Shown: one piece after another, positions 51,315 through 58,770 of the stretch
Numbering within the stretch: the first letter of the stretch is position 1
Layout: the number at the start of each line of letters is the position of its first letter
Assembly (NCBI RefSeq): GCF_003217775.1
Contig: NZ_QJVJ01000005.1
Location: forward strand, 248,001 to 312,000
Direction of reading: 5' to 3'
Source of the DNA: Paenibacillus flagellatus
Lineage (GTDB): Bacteria; Bacillota; Bacilli; Paenibacillales; NBRC-103111
DNA: 64,000 bases
Translations under genes and position numbers: made by a program
The notes under the pieces: generated by a model
Databases searched by the model: none
The model's input: the letters and a program-made list of their open reading frames with translations, nothing else
Told to the model about the DNA's origin: nothing

Positions 51315-51764
51315 TTACAGCTTTTTTTTCAGCCGGACGTGCAAAATGCCGGCATCGTAAAACGTCTCCTCCGACTCGGCGGCGTATCCGAGCCGCTCGT
51401 AAAAAGGCCGCGCTTGAAGCTGCGCGTCCAGCACCGCGTAGTCGTACCCGAGCTCGCGGGCCGCCCGCTCCGCGGCCTCCATCACGAGCCGCCCGCAGCC
51501 TTGTCCGCGGCTTTCGCGTCTGACCGCGACCCGCTGCACTTTGGCCGTTCGCCCGTCGTACGCCTTCACCCGCGCCGTCGCGACCGGTTCCCCGCGGTCT
51601 GTCAGCAAAATGTGGCGGCACGGCGCGTCGAGCGCGTCCAGCTCGTCGATTTCCAGCTCCTCGGGTACCGCCTGCTCCCCGACGAACACGTCCTTGCGAA
51701 GCTTCAAGCACGAAGCGAGCTGCTCCGGCTTCTCGACAACGAATGCTTCCATCGTTTCCCCCAT
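51315..51764 (-). CDS. GNAT family N-acetyltransferase (YjcF/ElaA-like)
   Basis: A 149-residue acetyltransferase: FVVEKPEQLASCLKLRKDVFVGEQAVPEELEIDELD (YjcF-type N-terminus), acetyl-CoA motif VQRVAVRRESRGQGCGRLVME and AVLDAQLQARPFYERLGY. The substrate is unknown. The start is chosen as MGETMEAF (CGGAG about 7 bases upstream); the second Met (51752) is a near-equal alternative. Confidence 0.85.
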   Translation of the reverse strand: MGETMEAFVVEKPEQLASCLKLRKDVFVGEQAVPEELEIDELDALDAPCRHILLTDRGEPVATARVKAYDGRTAKVQRVAVRRESRGQGCGRLVMEAAERAARELGYDYAVLDAQLQARPFYERLGYAAESEETFYDAGILHVRLKKKL

Positions 51765-51802
51765 CCTTGAACTCCGTTCGGTCCACCCTCCGTTGCCCGC
51801 GG

Positions 51803-52264
51803 TCACTTCGGCTTGCCAGTCAAATGGCCGCACAGCCCGACGGCGACGCCGAGCAGACAGCCGCCGACCACTTCCCTCGGCAGGTGACCGATCATTTCCT
51901 TCAATTCCTTGTCCCGCTTCCGATGATAAATGCCGGGATGTCGCTCCGCCAGCTTCTCGACCGCCGCGTCGAGATCGTTCACCTCGACGGCGATTTCGCC
52001 GGTGCGCCGACGGACGCCCATCGCATCGTACATGACGATCAGGCCGAACAGCGAGCTGATCGCGAATTCGACCGACGCGACGCCCCGCTTCAACGCGACG
52101 GACGTGGCGAGCGAAGCGGCGCCGGCGGCGTGCGAGCTCGGCATCCCGCCGGCATCGAATGCCTTGGACCATTTCCAGCGTCCCGTTTTCGCATAATGGA
52201 ACGGCACCTTCAGCGCTTGCGCGATTCCGATGCCGGCAATCGCGGTGGAGAGCGCTTTGTTCAT
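51803..52264 (-). CDS. yuiD: Divergent PAP2 family protein (DUF212, YuiD)
   Basis: A 153-residue membrane protein with three to four helices. The PAP2-like phosphatase motif is AGGMPSSHAAGAASLATSVAL, with HRPREV-like GHLPREVVGGCLLGVAVG near the C-terminus. Members are membrane lipid phosphatase relatives of unknown substrate. The ATG of MNKALSTAI follows GAGGTGATG; a GTG four codons earlier is within that site. Confidence 0.88.
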   Translation of the reverse strand: MNKALSTAIAGIGIAQALKVPFHYAKTGRWKWSKAFDAGGMPSSHAAGAASLATSVALKRGVASVEFAISSLFGLIVMYDAMGVRRRTGEIAVEVNDLDAAVEKLAERHPGIYHRKRDKELKEMIGHLPREVVGGCLLGVAVGLCGHLTGKPK

Positions 52265-52315
52265 GGCTGTCATCACCTCGATTATAGCATAGATGAAAAC
52301 GGGAGCGTCTATGCG

Positions 52316-53110
52316 CTACGACCGGAGCGTTATCGCGTTGCCGGACGAATACCGCTTCAATCCGCGGTAGAACAGCAAAATGCCGCCCGCCGCGAGAAGC
52401 GCCGCCATGCCGGCGGCTCCGGCGACGAACGTCCACTGCGTTTCGCGAAGCAGGCCGATCGGCAAATAGCTGATGAAGCCCGCCGGAATGACCGTGAACA
52501 GGACGAGCCGGCCGAGGCCGCGGAAGATGTCGGTCGGATACGTGGAGAACGTGACGAACCCGATGAACACCTGCTGCCCGATCCCTTCCGCGTTGCCGAT
52601 ATAAAAGGCGAGCGTCTGGGCGATGACGTTGAAAAAGACGAAAATCGCCGTGGCCAGCGTCAGCGCGAACGCGAACTTGAGCAGTCCCGTTACCGTATGA
52701 TCGCCGAAGACGGCGTACAGCATCAAGCCGAAGACGACGTCGCCGATCGCGGATACCGACATCCGGCTGATTAGGACGTGAAGCAGCACCGGCTTCGGCT
52801 GGGTCAAGTACGTGTCCAGCTGGCCGTTCGCGATCAGCCCCGCCATCGCGTAGCTGTTGCCGAACAGGACGGCGGACAGCCCGAACCCCCCGGCCCCGAC
52901 CGCCCACATCATCATGACGTCCCGCAGCTCCCAGCCGTTGACGACCGGAAATTTCGTAAAGTAGACGGCCCAATAAAAAATCCAAACGACGTTGTTGACA
53001 ACCATCATGCCGGCCGTCAGCAGGAAGCTCATCCGGTATTCCATCGCTCCGGCCAAATTGAGCTTCCAGCACGCCAAGACGAACCGGAGCAGCTTAACCG
53101 CCGTTGACAT
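52316..53110 (-). CDS. ABC-2 family permease (DUF990 group), subunit B
   Basis: A 264-residue, six-helix permease: CWKLNLAGAMEYRMSFLLTAGMMVVNNVVWIFYWAVYF, NGQLDTYLTQPKPVLLHVL, GQQVFIGFVTFSTYPTDIF and a final helix ending LLFYRGLKRYSS. The QxPxP loop and TYPxxIF motif are typical of DUF990 pairs. It overlaps the partner permease by 17 bases and, with the ATPase at 53894, forms an exporter of unknown substrate. Confidence 0.88.
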   Translation of the reverse strand: MSTAVKLLRFVLACWKLNLAGAMEYRMSFLLTAGMMVVNNVVWIFYWAVYFTKFPVVNGWELRDVMMMWAVGAGGFGLSAVLFGNSYAMAGLIANGQLDTYLTQPKPVLLHVLISRMSVSAIGDVVFGLMLYAVFGDHTVTGLLKFAFALTLATAIFVFFNVIAQTLAFYIGNAEGIGQQVFIGFVTFSTYPTDIFRGLGRLVLFTVIPAGFISYLPIGLLRETQWTFVAGAAGMAALLAAGGILLFYRGLKRYSSGNAITLRS

Positions 53111-53897
53111 TTAATTTGCGCACCCCTTTCCGGTAAACGAAGGCCGCCGCCGCCGCAAGCAGCGCCGCCCACCCCCATTGGATCGCGATCATCCGGACCG
53201 TCTCGGCCGCCTCGGGGCGAACGGCCGTCTTCGCCGCGAAGTAGGCGACCGTCTGAAACGGCAGCCATTCGCTGACCGAGCGCAGCGCGTCCGGGAACAT
53301 TTCCAGAGGCAGCAGCATGCCGCCGACCGTAAACAGCAGCTTGTTGTACACGAAGTCGAGTCCTCGCGTCTCCTCGACCCAGAACGCCGCCAGCGACAGC
53401 AGCATCGTCAGCAGGAAGTTGACGGTGAACGAGCCGGCCATGACGAGCAGGCAGAGCGGCACGTTCCAGCCGGGCGTCTGCCACCCGAACCAGAGCATCG
53501 CAAGCGCCGAGCCGAGCGCGAGGTTGACGACGACGCGAACGGCCGCCTCCCCCATATAGCTGCCGTAATGAAGCAGCAGATAGCTCGCCGGACGGGTCAG
53601 CTGGTAGGCGATGTCGCCGTTTTTCACCTCGGCCTCCACCTTGGCGTTCAGCTTCGGGGAAGCGAGGATGACCGATTCGGCGACGGCCAAATACCAGATC
53701 ATCTGCTCGAACGTATACCCGCCGATGACACTCTCTCCGACGCCGCCGTATGTAACGGACCAGAGCTGGAAGAAGATGAACAGGATGACGACCAGAAACG
53801 CCGACCGGATCAAAAAATCGGGCACGTACGCCAAATGGCTGCGCACGGTCACCCGGGCGTACGCGACGTACTTGGCCGCCTTGCGAATCGCGATCAC
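53094..53897 (-). CDS. ABC-2 family permease (DUF990 group), subunit A
   Basis: A 267-residue, six-helix permease: RVTVRSHLAYVPDFLIRSAFLVVILFIFFQLW, NGDIAYQLTRPASYLLLHYG, NFLLTMLLSLAAFWVEETRG and LLPLEMFPDALRSVSEWLPFQTVAYF. The start is a GTG with GGAGGGAG 5 bases upstream; it overlaps the ATPase stop codon by 4 bases (GTGA). It pairs with the permease at 52316. Confidence 0.88.
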   Translation of the reverse strand: MIAIRKAAKYVAYARVTVRSHLAYVPDFLIRSAFLVVILFIFFQLWSVTYGGVGESVIGGYTFEQMIWYLAVAESVILASPKLNAKVEAEVKNGDIAYQLTRPASYLLLHYGSYMGEAAVRVVVNLALGSALAMLWFGWQTPGWNVPLCLLVMAGSFTVNFLLTMLLSLAAFWVEETRGLDFVYNKLLFTVGGMLLPLEMFPDALRSVSEWLPFQTVAYFAAKTAVRPEAAETVRMIAIQWGWAALLAAAAAFVYRKGVRKLNVNGG

Positions 53898-54892
53898 GGC
53901 GCTCCCTCCTTCAACGCCCGGCCTTCGTAAATGTGCGTGATCACTTCCTCCATCGGCGGATCCTCGATCGTGACGTCGGCGAGCCGATAACGGGCGACGA
54001 GCTTCGCCAGCACGTCCTCGACGGTCGTCAAGGACGTATCGACCGACAGCTTCAGCCGGCGGCCGGACCGCTCCAGCTCCTCGATGCCGGCGCCTTCGAA
54101 GCGCTCCGGCTCCTCCTCCAGCAAAAGACCGATCGTCTTGCGGGTCATGTACGTCCGTTTCAGCTCGGATACTTGGCCGTCCAGCACGATGCGGCCGTGA
54201 TTGATGACGATCGCCCGGCGGCACAGCTGCTCGACGTCCCCCGCGTCGTGCGACGTGAGAAACACCGTAATGTTCTCTTTCTCGTTCATCTCGCGCAGCA
54301 GCTCGCGGATGCGCTGCTTGACGACGACGTCGAGGCCGATCGTCGGTTCGTCCAGAAAGACGATGCTCGGGCGATGCAGGAGCGCCGCCGCGATTTCGCA
54401 CCGCATCCGCTCTCCGAGCGACAGCTTGCGCACCGGCACGTCGACGTAAGGACCGAGCTCGAACCGTTCGATCAGGTCGGCGCGTCGGCGCTTGTAGTCC
54501 CCGTCCTCCAGCTCGTAAATGCGGCGCATCAGCTCGAACGTATCCGAAGGGGGCAGATGGTACCACAGCTGCGATTTTTGCCCGAACACCGAGCCGATCC
54601 GGTACGCGAGCTTCTTCCGGTCCGTCCACGGGCAAAGCCCGAGCACCTCGGCCTCCCCCTCCGTCGGATGGAGAATGCCGGTCAGCATTTTGATCGTCGT
54701 CGATTTCCCCGCCCCGTTCGGTCCGAGAAACGCCAAAAACTCGCCGGCCTCCACCTCGAAGTCGATCGGATGGACCGCCGTCTTCTCCGTATAGTCCGGC
54801 CGAAATAGCGCGCGCACGCTTCCCCCCAGCCCTTCCCGCTTCCGTTTTTGCCGGAATCGCTTCGTCAGGCCGTTCACCCGGATCGCTTTCAT
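53894..54892 (-). CDS. ABC transporter ATPase (NatA/DUF990-exporter type)
   Basis: A 332-residue ATPase. An extra 25-residue N-terminal segment (FRQKRKREGLGGSVRALFRPDYTEKTAV) precedes Walker A GPNGAGKST. Signature LSLGERMRCEIAAALLH, Walker B IVFLDEPTIGLD, H-loop FLTSHDAGDVEQL. The C-terminal about 85 residues follow the DUF4162-like tail (VKQRIRE...TTVEDVLAKLV). First gene of the three-gene export operon; GGAGCG precedes the ATG. A long hairpin lies in its leader. Confidence 0.92.
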   Translation of the reverse strand: MKAIRVNGLTKRFRQKRKREGLGGSVRALFRPDYTEKTAVHPIDFEVEAGEFLAFLGPNGAGKSTTIKMLTGILHPTEGEAEVLGLCPWTDRKKLAYRIGSVFGQKSQLWYHLPPSDTFELMRRIYELEDGDYKRRRADLIERFELGPYVDVPVRKLSLGERMRCEIAAALLHRPSIVFLDEPTIGLDVVVKQRIRELLREMNEKENITVFLTSHDAGDVEQLCRRAIVINHGRIVLDGQVSELKRTYMTRKTIGLLLEEEPERFEGAGIEELERSGRRLKLSVDTSLTTVEDVLAKLVARYRLADVTIEDPPMEEVITHIYEGRALKEGAP

Positions 54893-54946
54893 TCGTTTTC
54901 GCTCCTCTCTTTCCCCTCAGCCGAATCTTTACCGTTGTAAAGCAAC

Positions 54947-54999
54947 AAAGACCCGTGGCGTTCCGCTCGTCATGAGCCGGAACTTGCCACGGGTCTTTT
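54947..54999. terminator. Long hairpin in the ABC operon leader
   Basis: AAAGACCCGTGGC and GCCACGGGTCTTT form a perfect 13-bp outer stem; inside it GTTCCG and CGGAAC pair again around ctcgtcatgagc. On the minus strand it is followed by GTTGCTTTAC, on the plus strand by TATCCCC. It lies 55 bases before the ATPase start and 145 past the protease stop, so it may end the protease transcript or attenuate the ABC operon. Confidence 0.6.
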
Positions 55000-55143
55000 A
55001 TCCCCACGGTGTAACGCAATCGTCGAAGTCGCGTTCGGCTCCGCTCGGTTCGCCGGCGGACGCTGTCGACGCCGCCGCGGATCCCTAGAAGCCCTTCCAG
55101 GAAGTTTGTTATATATTACCACGCGACCGATTCGCTGGCAATA

Positions 55144-56424
55144 TCATTTCACCGCGAATCTCAAATCAAGCTCGCCGCTGCCTTGCGCGTTCCGCGGCGC
55201 CTTCAGCCGGAACGCCCCCCGCTTCAGCAGCCGCTTCACGCCGGCCGGCGACAGCCTCGGACGCTTCTGCAGCAGCTGCGCCGCGCCGCCGGCGACGATC
55301 GGCGCCGCCATGCTCGTGCCCGTCAGCTTGAAATAGCGGGCGCCGACACGGGCGGACGGATCGTCGCGGTCGATCGCCGAGCCGGGCGCCCGCAGCGAAA
55401 CGATACCGACGCCGGGCGCGGTCAGGTCGGGCTTCGTCCGGCCTCCGGCGATCGGCCCGCGTCCGGAGAACGCGGCGACGCGGTCGTCCGCCTGCCGGAC
55501 GGTCCGACGGTCGTCGACCGCTCCGACCGTCAGCAGCAGCGGGCTGATGCCGGGCGACGTGACCGTCCTCGGGCCGGGACCGTCGTTGCCCGCGGACGCC
55601 ACGACGACGAGTCCCGACCGCCAGGCGCGTTCGGCCGCCCGGCATATCGGATCGTCCGAGCAGCGCGAGACGCCCGGCAGTCCGAACGACATGTTGACGA
55701 CGCGGATGCCGTACTTTTTCCGAACGCGCAGCACCCAGTCGATCGCCGCGACGATGTCGGAGCTGTTCCCTTCCCCGTTCCGATCGAACGCTTTGGCGAC
55801 GACGAGCTTCGCTCCGCTCGCGGGACCTCGGTATTTGCCCTTCGAGCTGAAGCCGTTGCCCGCCGCATCCCCGGCGACGTGCGTGCCGTGGCCGTTGTCG
55901 TCATAAGGCTTCGTGCGCCCTCCGACGAAATCGCGGAACGCGGCGATCCGGTTGACCGGCTTCGTCAAGTCGGGATGCGGATATACGCCGGTATCGATAA
56001 TGGCGATGGCGACGCCCTTGCCGGTGCTGCCGCGGCTTTGCAGCGCGGACGCCCCGACGGACGGCGTTGCGACGTTCAATCTGACGCGCACCTTCCGGTC
56101 CAGGTGGACCCGCGTCACGCGGCGATGCCGGCACAGCGTGCGCAAGCACGGAATCGACACGATCGCGGACACGAGGCGCAATCTCGGCATCCGCCGCAGG
56201 ACTTGGAACCGGTAGCCGCGCGAGGCGAAGCCGCGCTTCAGCGATTCGACCCAGCCCCGGGAAGGCCGGCGATCGACTTCGAGCAGGATGCGCATCGTCC
56301 TGCCGCCGCCGGACCCTCCGGCTTTCCGCCGGGACTCGGCCGATAACGCCTTTCGCAAATGCGGGCTCATTTTTCGGGCGATATCGTCAGCCCGTTTCCG
56401 TTGTTGACGTTTCATCTCTTCCAT
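55144..56424 (-). CDS. aprX: Intracellular subtilisin-like serine protease (AprX-like, S8)
   Basis: A 426-residue S8 protease. The triad is D144 (AIIDTGVYPHPDL), H179 (DDNGHGTHVAGD) and S371 (LTGTSMAAP), with oxyanion N280 (ASAGNDG). There is no signal peptide; an Arg-rich N-terminal propeptide-like part (about 44-118, MRILLEVDRRPSRGWVESLKRG) precedes the catalytic domain. The blocks RTKPYDDNGHGTH, GKYRGPASGA and SLRAPGSAIDRD follow Bacillus AprX, a late stationary-phase cytosolic protease. GGGGGATGA precedes the ATG. Confidence 0.9.
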   Translation of the reverse strand: MEEMKRQQRKRADDIARKMSPHLRKALSAESRRKAGGSGGGRTMRILLEVDRRPSRGWVESLKRGFASRGYRFQVLRRMPRLRLVSAIVSIPCLRTLCRHRRVTRVHLDRKVRVRLNVATPSVGASALQSRGSTGKGVAIAIIDTGVYPHPDLTKPVNRIAAFRDFVGGRTKPYDDNGHGTHVAGDAAGNGFSSKGKYRGPASGAKLVVAKAFDRNGEGNSSDIVAAIDWVLRVRKKYGIRVVNMSFGLPGVSRCSDDPICRAAERAWRSGLVVVASAGNDGPGPRTVTSPGISPLLLTVGAVDDRRTVRQADDRVAAFSGRGPIAGGRTKPDLTAPGVGIVSLRAPGSAIDRDDPSARVGARYFKLTGTSMAAPIVAGGAAQLLQKRPRLSPAGVKRLLKRGAFRLKAPRNAQGSGELDLRFAVK

Positions 56425-56522
56425 TCATCCCCCTGCCGTCTGTACGTTTGCCCTCGGTAGTATACGCGCCGCCGCCGGCTGCGGCGTGGGCTCGCGGGCG
56501 GCCTCGTTTTCCGCCGGATGCG

Positions 56523-56551
56523 AAAAAGCCGGGAACAAGCTTCCCGGCTCT
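56523..56551 (-). terminator. Terminator after the 86-aa gene
   Basis: Minus strand AGCCGGGAA, loop GCTTG, TTCCCGGCT followed by TTTTT. Confidence 0.8.
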
Positions 56552-56571
56552 TCGATCTATCGCACCGTCCG

Positions 56572-56832
56572 CTAGCACTTGGCGCGGCTAATGATGACCA
56601 GCAAAATGAACAAGACGAGGATGACGCCCGTCGACGAATAGACGGGTGCTTTTTTCTCCACCACATGCGCATGCACGTAGTTGACCGTCACGTGTTCATA
56701 CGACGGCTTGACGACCGGCAGCGGCATCGGGGCCGGCAGCGGCGCCGCCGCGATCGGAGCTTGCGGAACCGGCGCGGGCAGCGGCATCGGCGCGGTAGAC
56801 GGCTTGACGACCGGTTTGGGCGTATATTCCAT
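56572..56832 (-). CDS. Pro/Ala-rich protein with a YjcZ-like C-terminal membrane segment
   Basis: An 86-residue protein. Residues 1-43 are a Pro/Ala/Val-rich array with near-repeats PAPMPLPVVKPS and APMPLPAPV; residues 44-66 carry HAHVVEKKAPVY; residues about 66-86 are a hydrophobic helix, STGVILVLFILLVIISRAKC. The helix matches the small YjcZ/sporulation-peptide pattern (GVxLILVLFILLVII). A spore-surface or sporulation membrane role is inferred. It may also be a simple tail-anchored protein. Confidence 0.65.
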   Translation of the reverse strand: MEYTPKPVVKPSTAPMPLPAPVPQAPIAAAPLPAPMPLPVVKPSYEHVTVNYVHAHVVEKKAPVYSSTGVILVLFILLVIISRAKC

Positions 56833-56968
56833 TATGACACCTCCCTTGCGACCTGATCTACCATCAGTCTATGGGGAAGCACCTACCGGGAACACGGTTA
56901 AATACCCAGTCTAGACAAATTGGTCGGACGCCCAGCCGGTACCGGCGCGATCGCCGTGCCGGGCTCGG

Positions 56969-57391
56969 CTACCGTCGGCTTTCGCCCCGTCTCAGCGCGA
57001 TCGTCTGCGCGAACGCGGCTGTCATGTCCGCATCCCAATCGCGGACCGCCGCGGCGAGATCGAAGAAAAGCGGACGGCCGGCGTACAGCTCCGCCGCGGC
57101 CCGGACGAGCTGACGCAAGCCCGGCGGCAGGCCGCCGACCGCCTCCGACTCGGTCCGCCTTTCCAGCGTCGTATCGTACGGCCCCCAATACCAGGTGAAC
57201 GGATTGCCGCCCGTTCGGCCGTCCGGGATCGCTTCGTAAATGCCGGGATAGGCGAGAACGTAGCAGGCCGCGGCGAGCTCCGGCTCGTCTTCCCCGGCTT
57301 CGTATCGGGCAAGCAGCCGCTCGTATCGTTCGCGATGGGTCGTTTCGTCCTTGGATGAGAAGTACATGCTGTCAGCTCCCGTCGTTGGCAT
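56969..57391 (-). CDS. Conserved hypothetical protein (DUF2538/DUF6075-like)
   Basis: About 140 residues: YFSSKDETTHRERYERLLARYEAGEDEPELAAACYVLAYPGIYEAI, then NPFTWYWGPYD, LPPGLRQLVRAAAELYAGRPLFFDL and AFAQTIALRRGE. The order of an AACYxxAhPxI block, a WxxGPxD block and a C-terminal helical block recalls short Firmicute DUF2538/DUF6075-type proteins. The function is unknown. AAGGAG lies 8-9 bases before the chosen ATG; a second ATG eight codons on (57367) also has a GGGAG site. Confidence 0.62.
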   Translation of the reverse strand: MPTTGADSMYFSSKDETTHRERYERLLARYEAGEDEPELAAACYVLAYPGIYEAIPDGRTGGNPFTWYWGPYDTTLERRTESEAVGGLPPGLRQLVRAAAELYAGRPLFFDLAAAVRDWDADMTAAFAQTIALRRGESRR

Positions 57392-57579
57392 CGGCCGTCG
57401 CTCCTTGCTGGGAGCTTCCGGCGTTATACGCTTACGCCTATACTGTACCACGTTTCGCCGCGCGGATAAACGGACGGCGTCCCGCATACGCTACGGTTTG
57501 GCGGAATCGTCTATTTGGGACGGACCGGACAAGCCGGGATTGTTCAACGTTTTGTCAAAAAGACGATTCAGGGGCGAAT

Positions 57580-57607
57580 GGATTTGAAATCCGAAATAGC
57601 GTATAAT
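57580..57607 (+). promoter_or_regulatory. Candidate promoter with palindrome before the cupredoxin gene
   Basis: TATAAT at 57602-57607, 34 bases before the start codon. A perfect 13-bp palindrome, GGATTT-G-AAATCC (57580-57592), occupies the -35 region; no good -35 hexamer is seen, so an activator or repressor may act there. Confidence 0.45.
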
Positions 57608-57641
57608 CTTCTAGTGACATTTCGTTCGAGGAGGACCACAC

Positions 57642-58022
57642 ATGTATAAATGGTTAATGTCCGTCTTGTTTTTCGGCGCATGCGCGTTCGGACTGATCTT
57701 CCTGTTGGTCAGCGCAAAACCGGAAAAAAGCGAAGAAGATGCGGCCGCCGAAAGCGGGAAGCCTCAACTGAAAATTACGGCCAGCAACTTCCAGTTCGAC
57801 CAACCGGAGTACAAAGTGAAAAAGGGCGAGACGCTGCAAGTGGTATTGAAAAATAAAGAAGGCGTCCACGGCATGGAAATCAACGGTCTCGGCGTTACGC
57901 TGAGCGGTAAAGAATTGTCGAAGGACGTCACGTTCGACAAAGCGGGATCGTACGAAATCGTATGTACCGTTCCTTGCGGCGCGGGCCATGTGAACATGAA
58001 AGCGAAACTGATCGTCGAATAA
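57642..58022 (+). CDS. Cupredoxin / CtaC-like copper-binding protein
   Basis: A 126-residue protein. One N-terminal membrane anchor (about 4-25, WLMSVLFFGACAFGLIFLLVSA), then a cupredoxin domain: LKITASNFQFDQPEYKVKKGETLQVVLKNKEGVHGMEINGLGVTL, and the copper loop of the CuA type IVCTVPCGAGHVNM, in which two Cys, the His and the Met are the ligands. It resembles the soluble part of cytochrome oxidase subunit II and the small membrane cupredoxins of Bacilli used for electron transfer or copper delivery. Confidence 0.9.
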   Translation: MYKWLMSVLFFGACAFGLIFLLVSAKPEKSEEDAAAESGKPQLKITASNFQFDQPEYKVKKGETLQVVLKNKEGVHGMEINGLGVTLSGKELSKDVTFDKAGSYEIVCTVPCGAGHVNMKAKLIVE

Positions 58023-58028
58023 GACGGC

Positions 58029-58061
58029 AAAAAAAGAGAGGGACTCCCCCTCTCTTTTTTG
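58029..58061 (+). terminator. Terminator after the cupredoxin gene
   Basis: AAAAAAGAGAGGG, loop ACTC, CCCCTCTCTTTTTT, directly after the stop codon. Confidence 0.85.
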
Positions 58062-58076
58062 TTGCCTTTCGGACCG

Positions 58077-58382
58077 TCAGCCCGGAGGACCCGCCCGTTC
58101 GACGAGACGCTCCGTCTCGATATAACGGCGAAGCTGCTCTTTTTCGTTCTCCGTAAACTTGTACTCGCTGTCGCAGCCTTCGTCCAGCACGACGTATTGG
58201 ATCGGCTCGCCGGCGGAATCGCAAATGATCAGCGCCCCCGGATCGGCGAGCTCCGCGGGCCATTCGGCTCCGCCGCGCTCCAGCTTCAACAAAATGTCGA
58301 TATACGCGCCCCGCCGTTCGACGATCGGGCGGTACGGCCGAAGCTCGGCCTCGAACATCAATTCGGCATCAAATTTGATCAT
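58077..58382 (-). CDS. Hypothetical protein, 101 aa
   Basis: A 101-residue acidic protein: MIKFDAELMFEAELRPYRPIVERRGAYIDILLKLERGG, then ELADPGALIICDSAGEPIQYVVLDEGCDSEYKFTENEKEQL. No signal or membrane segment. GGGAGG precedes the ATG. It is divergent from the pterin dehydratase gene. No family is recognised. Confidence 0.62.
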   Translation of the reverse strand: MIKFDAELMFEAELRPYRPIVERRGAYIDILLKLERGGAEWPAELADPGALIICDSAGEPIQYVVLDEGCDSEYKFTENEKEQLRRYIETERLVERAGPPG

Positions 58383-58455
58383 GAGGGGCCTCCCTTCCCG
58401 GCGCATGGTGTATAATAGAAGGGTACCCCAACCCTTCGCGATCGAGGTGACCCGC

Positions 58456-58770
58456 ATGGCCAAATTGCCCGACGAGCGCATCCAGGAGCTGCTCGGCGAC
58501 AGACCCGGCTGGACGCGCAAAGACGCCAAATGGCTCGTCAAAAAATACCGGTTTCCGCAGTTCATGAAAGGCATCGAATTCGTCCAGCAGACGGCGATGA
58601 CCGCGGAAGCGCTCAACCATCACCCGATGATCGCGATCGAATATAAAGTCGTTACGATCAGCGTGACGAGCTGGAGCGAAGGCGGCATCACGCCCCTCGA
58701 TTTCGAGCTGATCGACCGGTGCGACCGGCTGTACAACGCGATGTGCGGAGGCGGGGATAGCTCATCCTGA
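58456..58770 (+). CDS. 4a-hydroxytetrahydrobiopterin dehydratase (PCD)
   Basis: A 104-residue pterin-4a-carbinolamine dehydratase. The active-site motif is EALNHHPMIAIEYKVV followed by TSWSEGGITPLDFELIDRCD. PCD dehydrates 4a-hydroxytetrahydropterin formed by aromatic amino-acid hydroxylases; no such hydroxylase is in the window. GAGGTGA lies 6 bases before the ATG. Its 3' end overlaps the convergent PqqD-M50 gene by 9 bp. Confidence 0.85.
   Translation: MAKLPDERIQELLGDRPGWTRKDAKWLVKKYRFPQFMKGIEFVQQTAMTAEALNHHPMIAIEYKVVTISVTSWSEGGITPLDFELIDRCDRLYNAMCGGGDSSS

Noticed and set aside
51315-53072. An apparent 585-residue protein ending in the GNAT domain
   Set aside because: The upstream region covers yuiD and the ABC permease in the wrong frame; the GNAT domain begins at MGETMEAF with its own ribosome site.
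53094-55019. An apparent 641-residue protein joining an ABC permease to a long upstream part
   Set aside because: The upstream part is an out-of-frame reading of the ATPase gene; the permease has its own GTG start with a strong SD at 53897.
54893-55143. T-box leader before the ABC operon
   Set aside because: The long hairpin suggested a T-box, but there is no AGGGTGGNACCGCG-like sequence.
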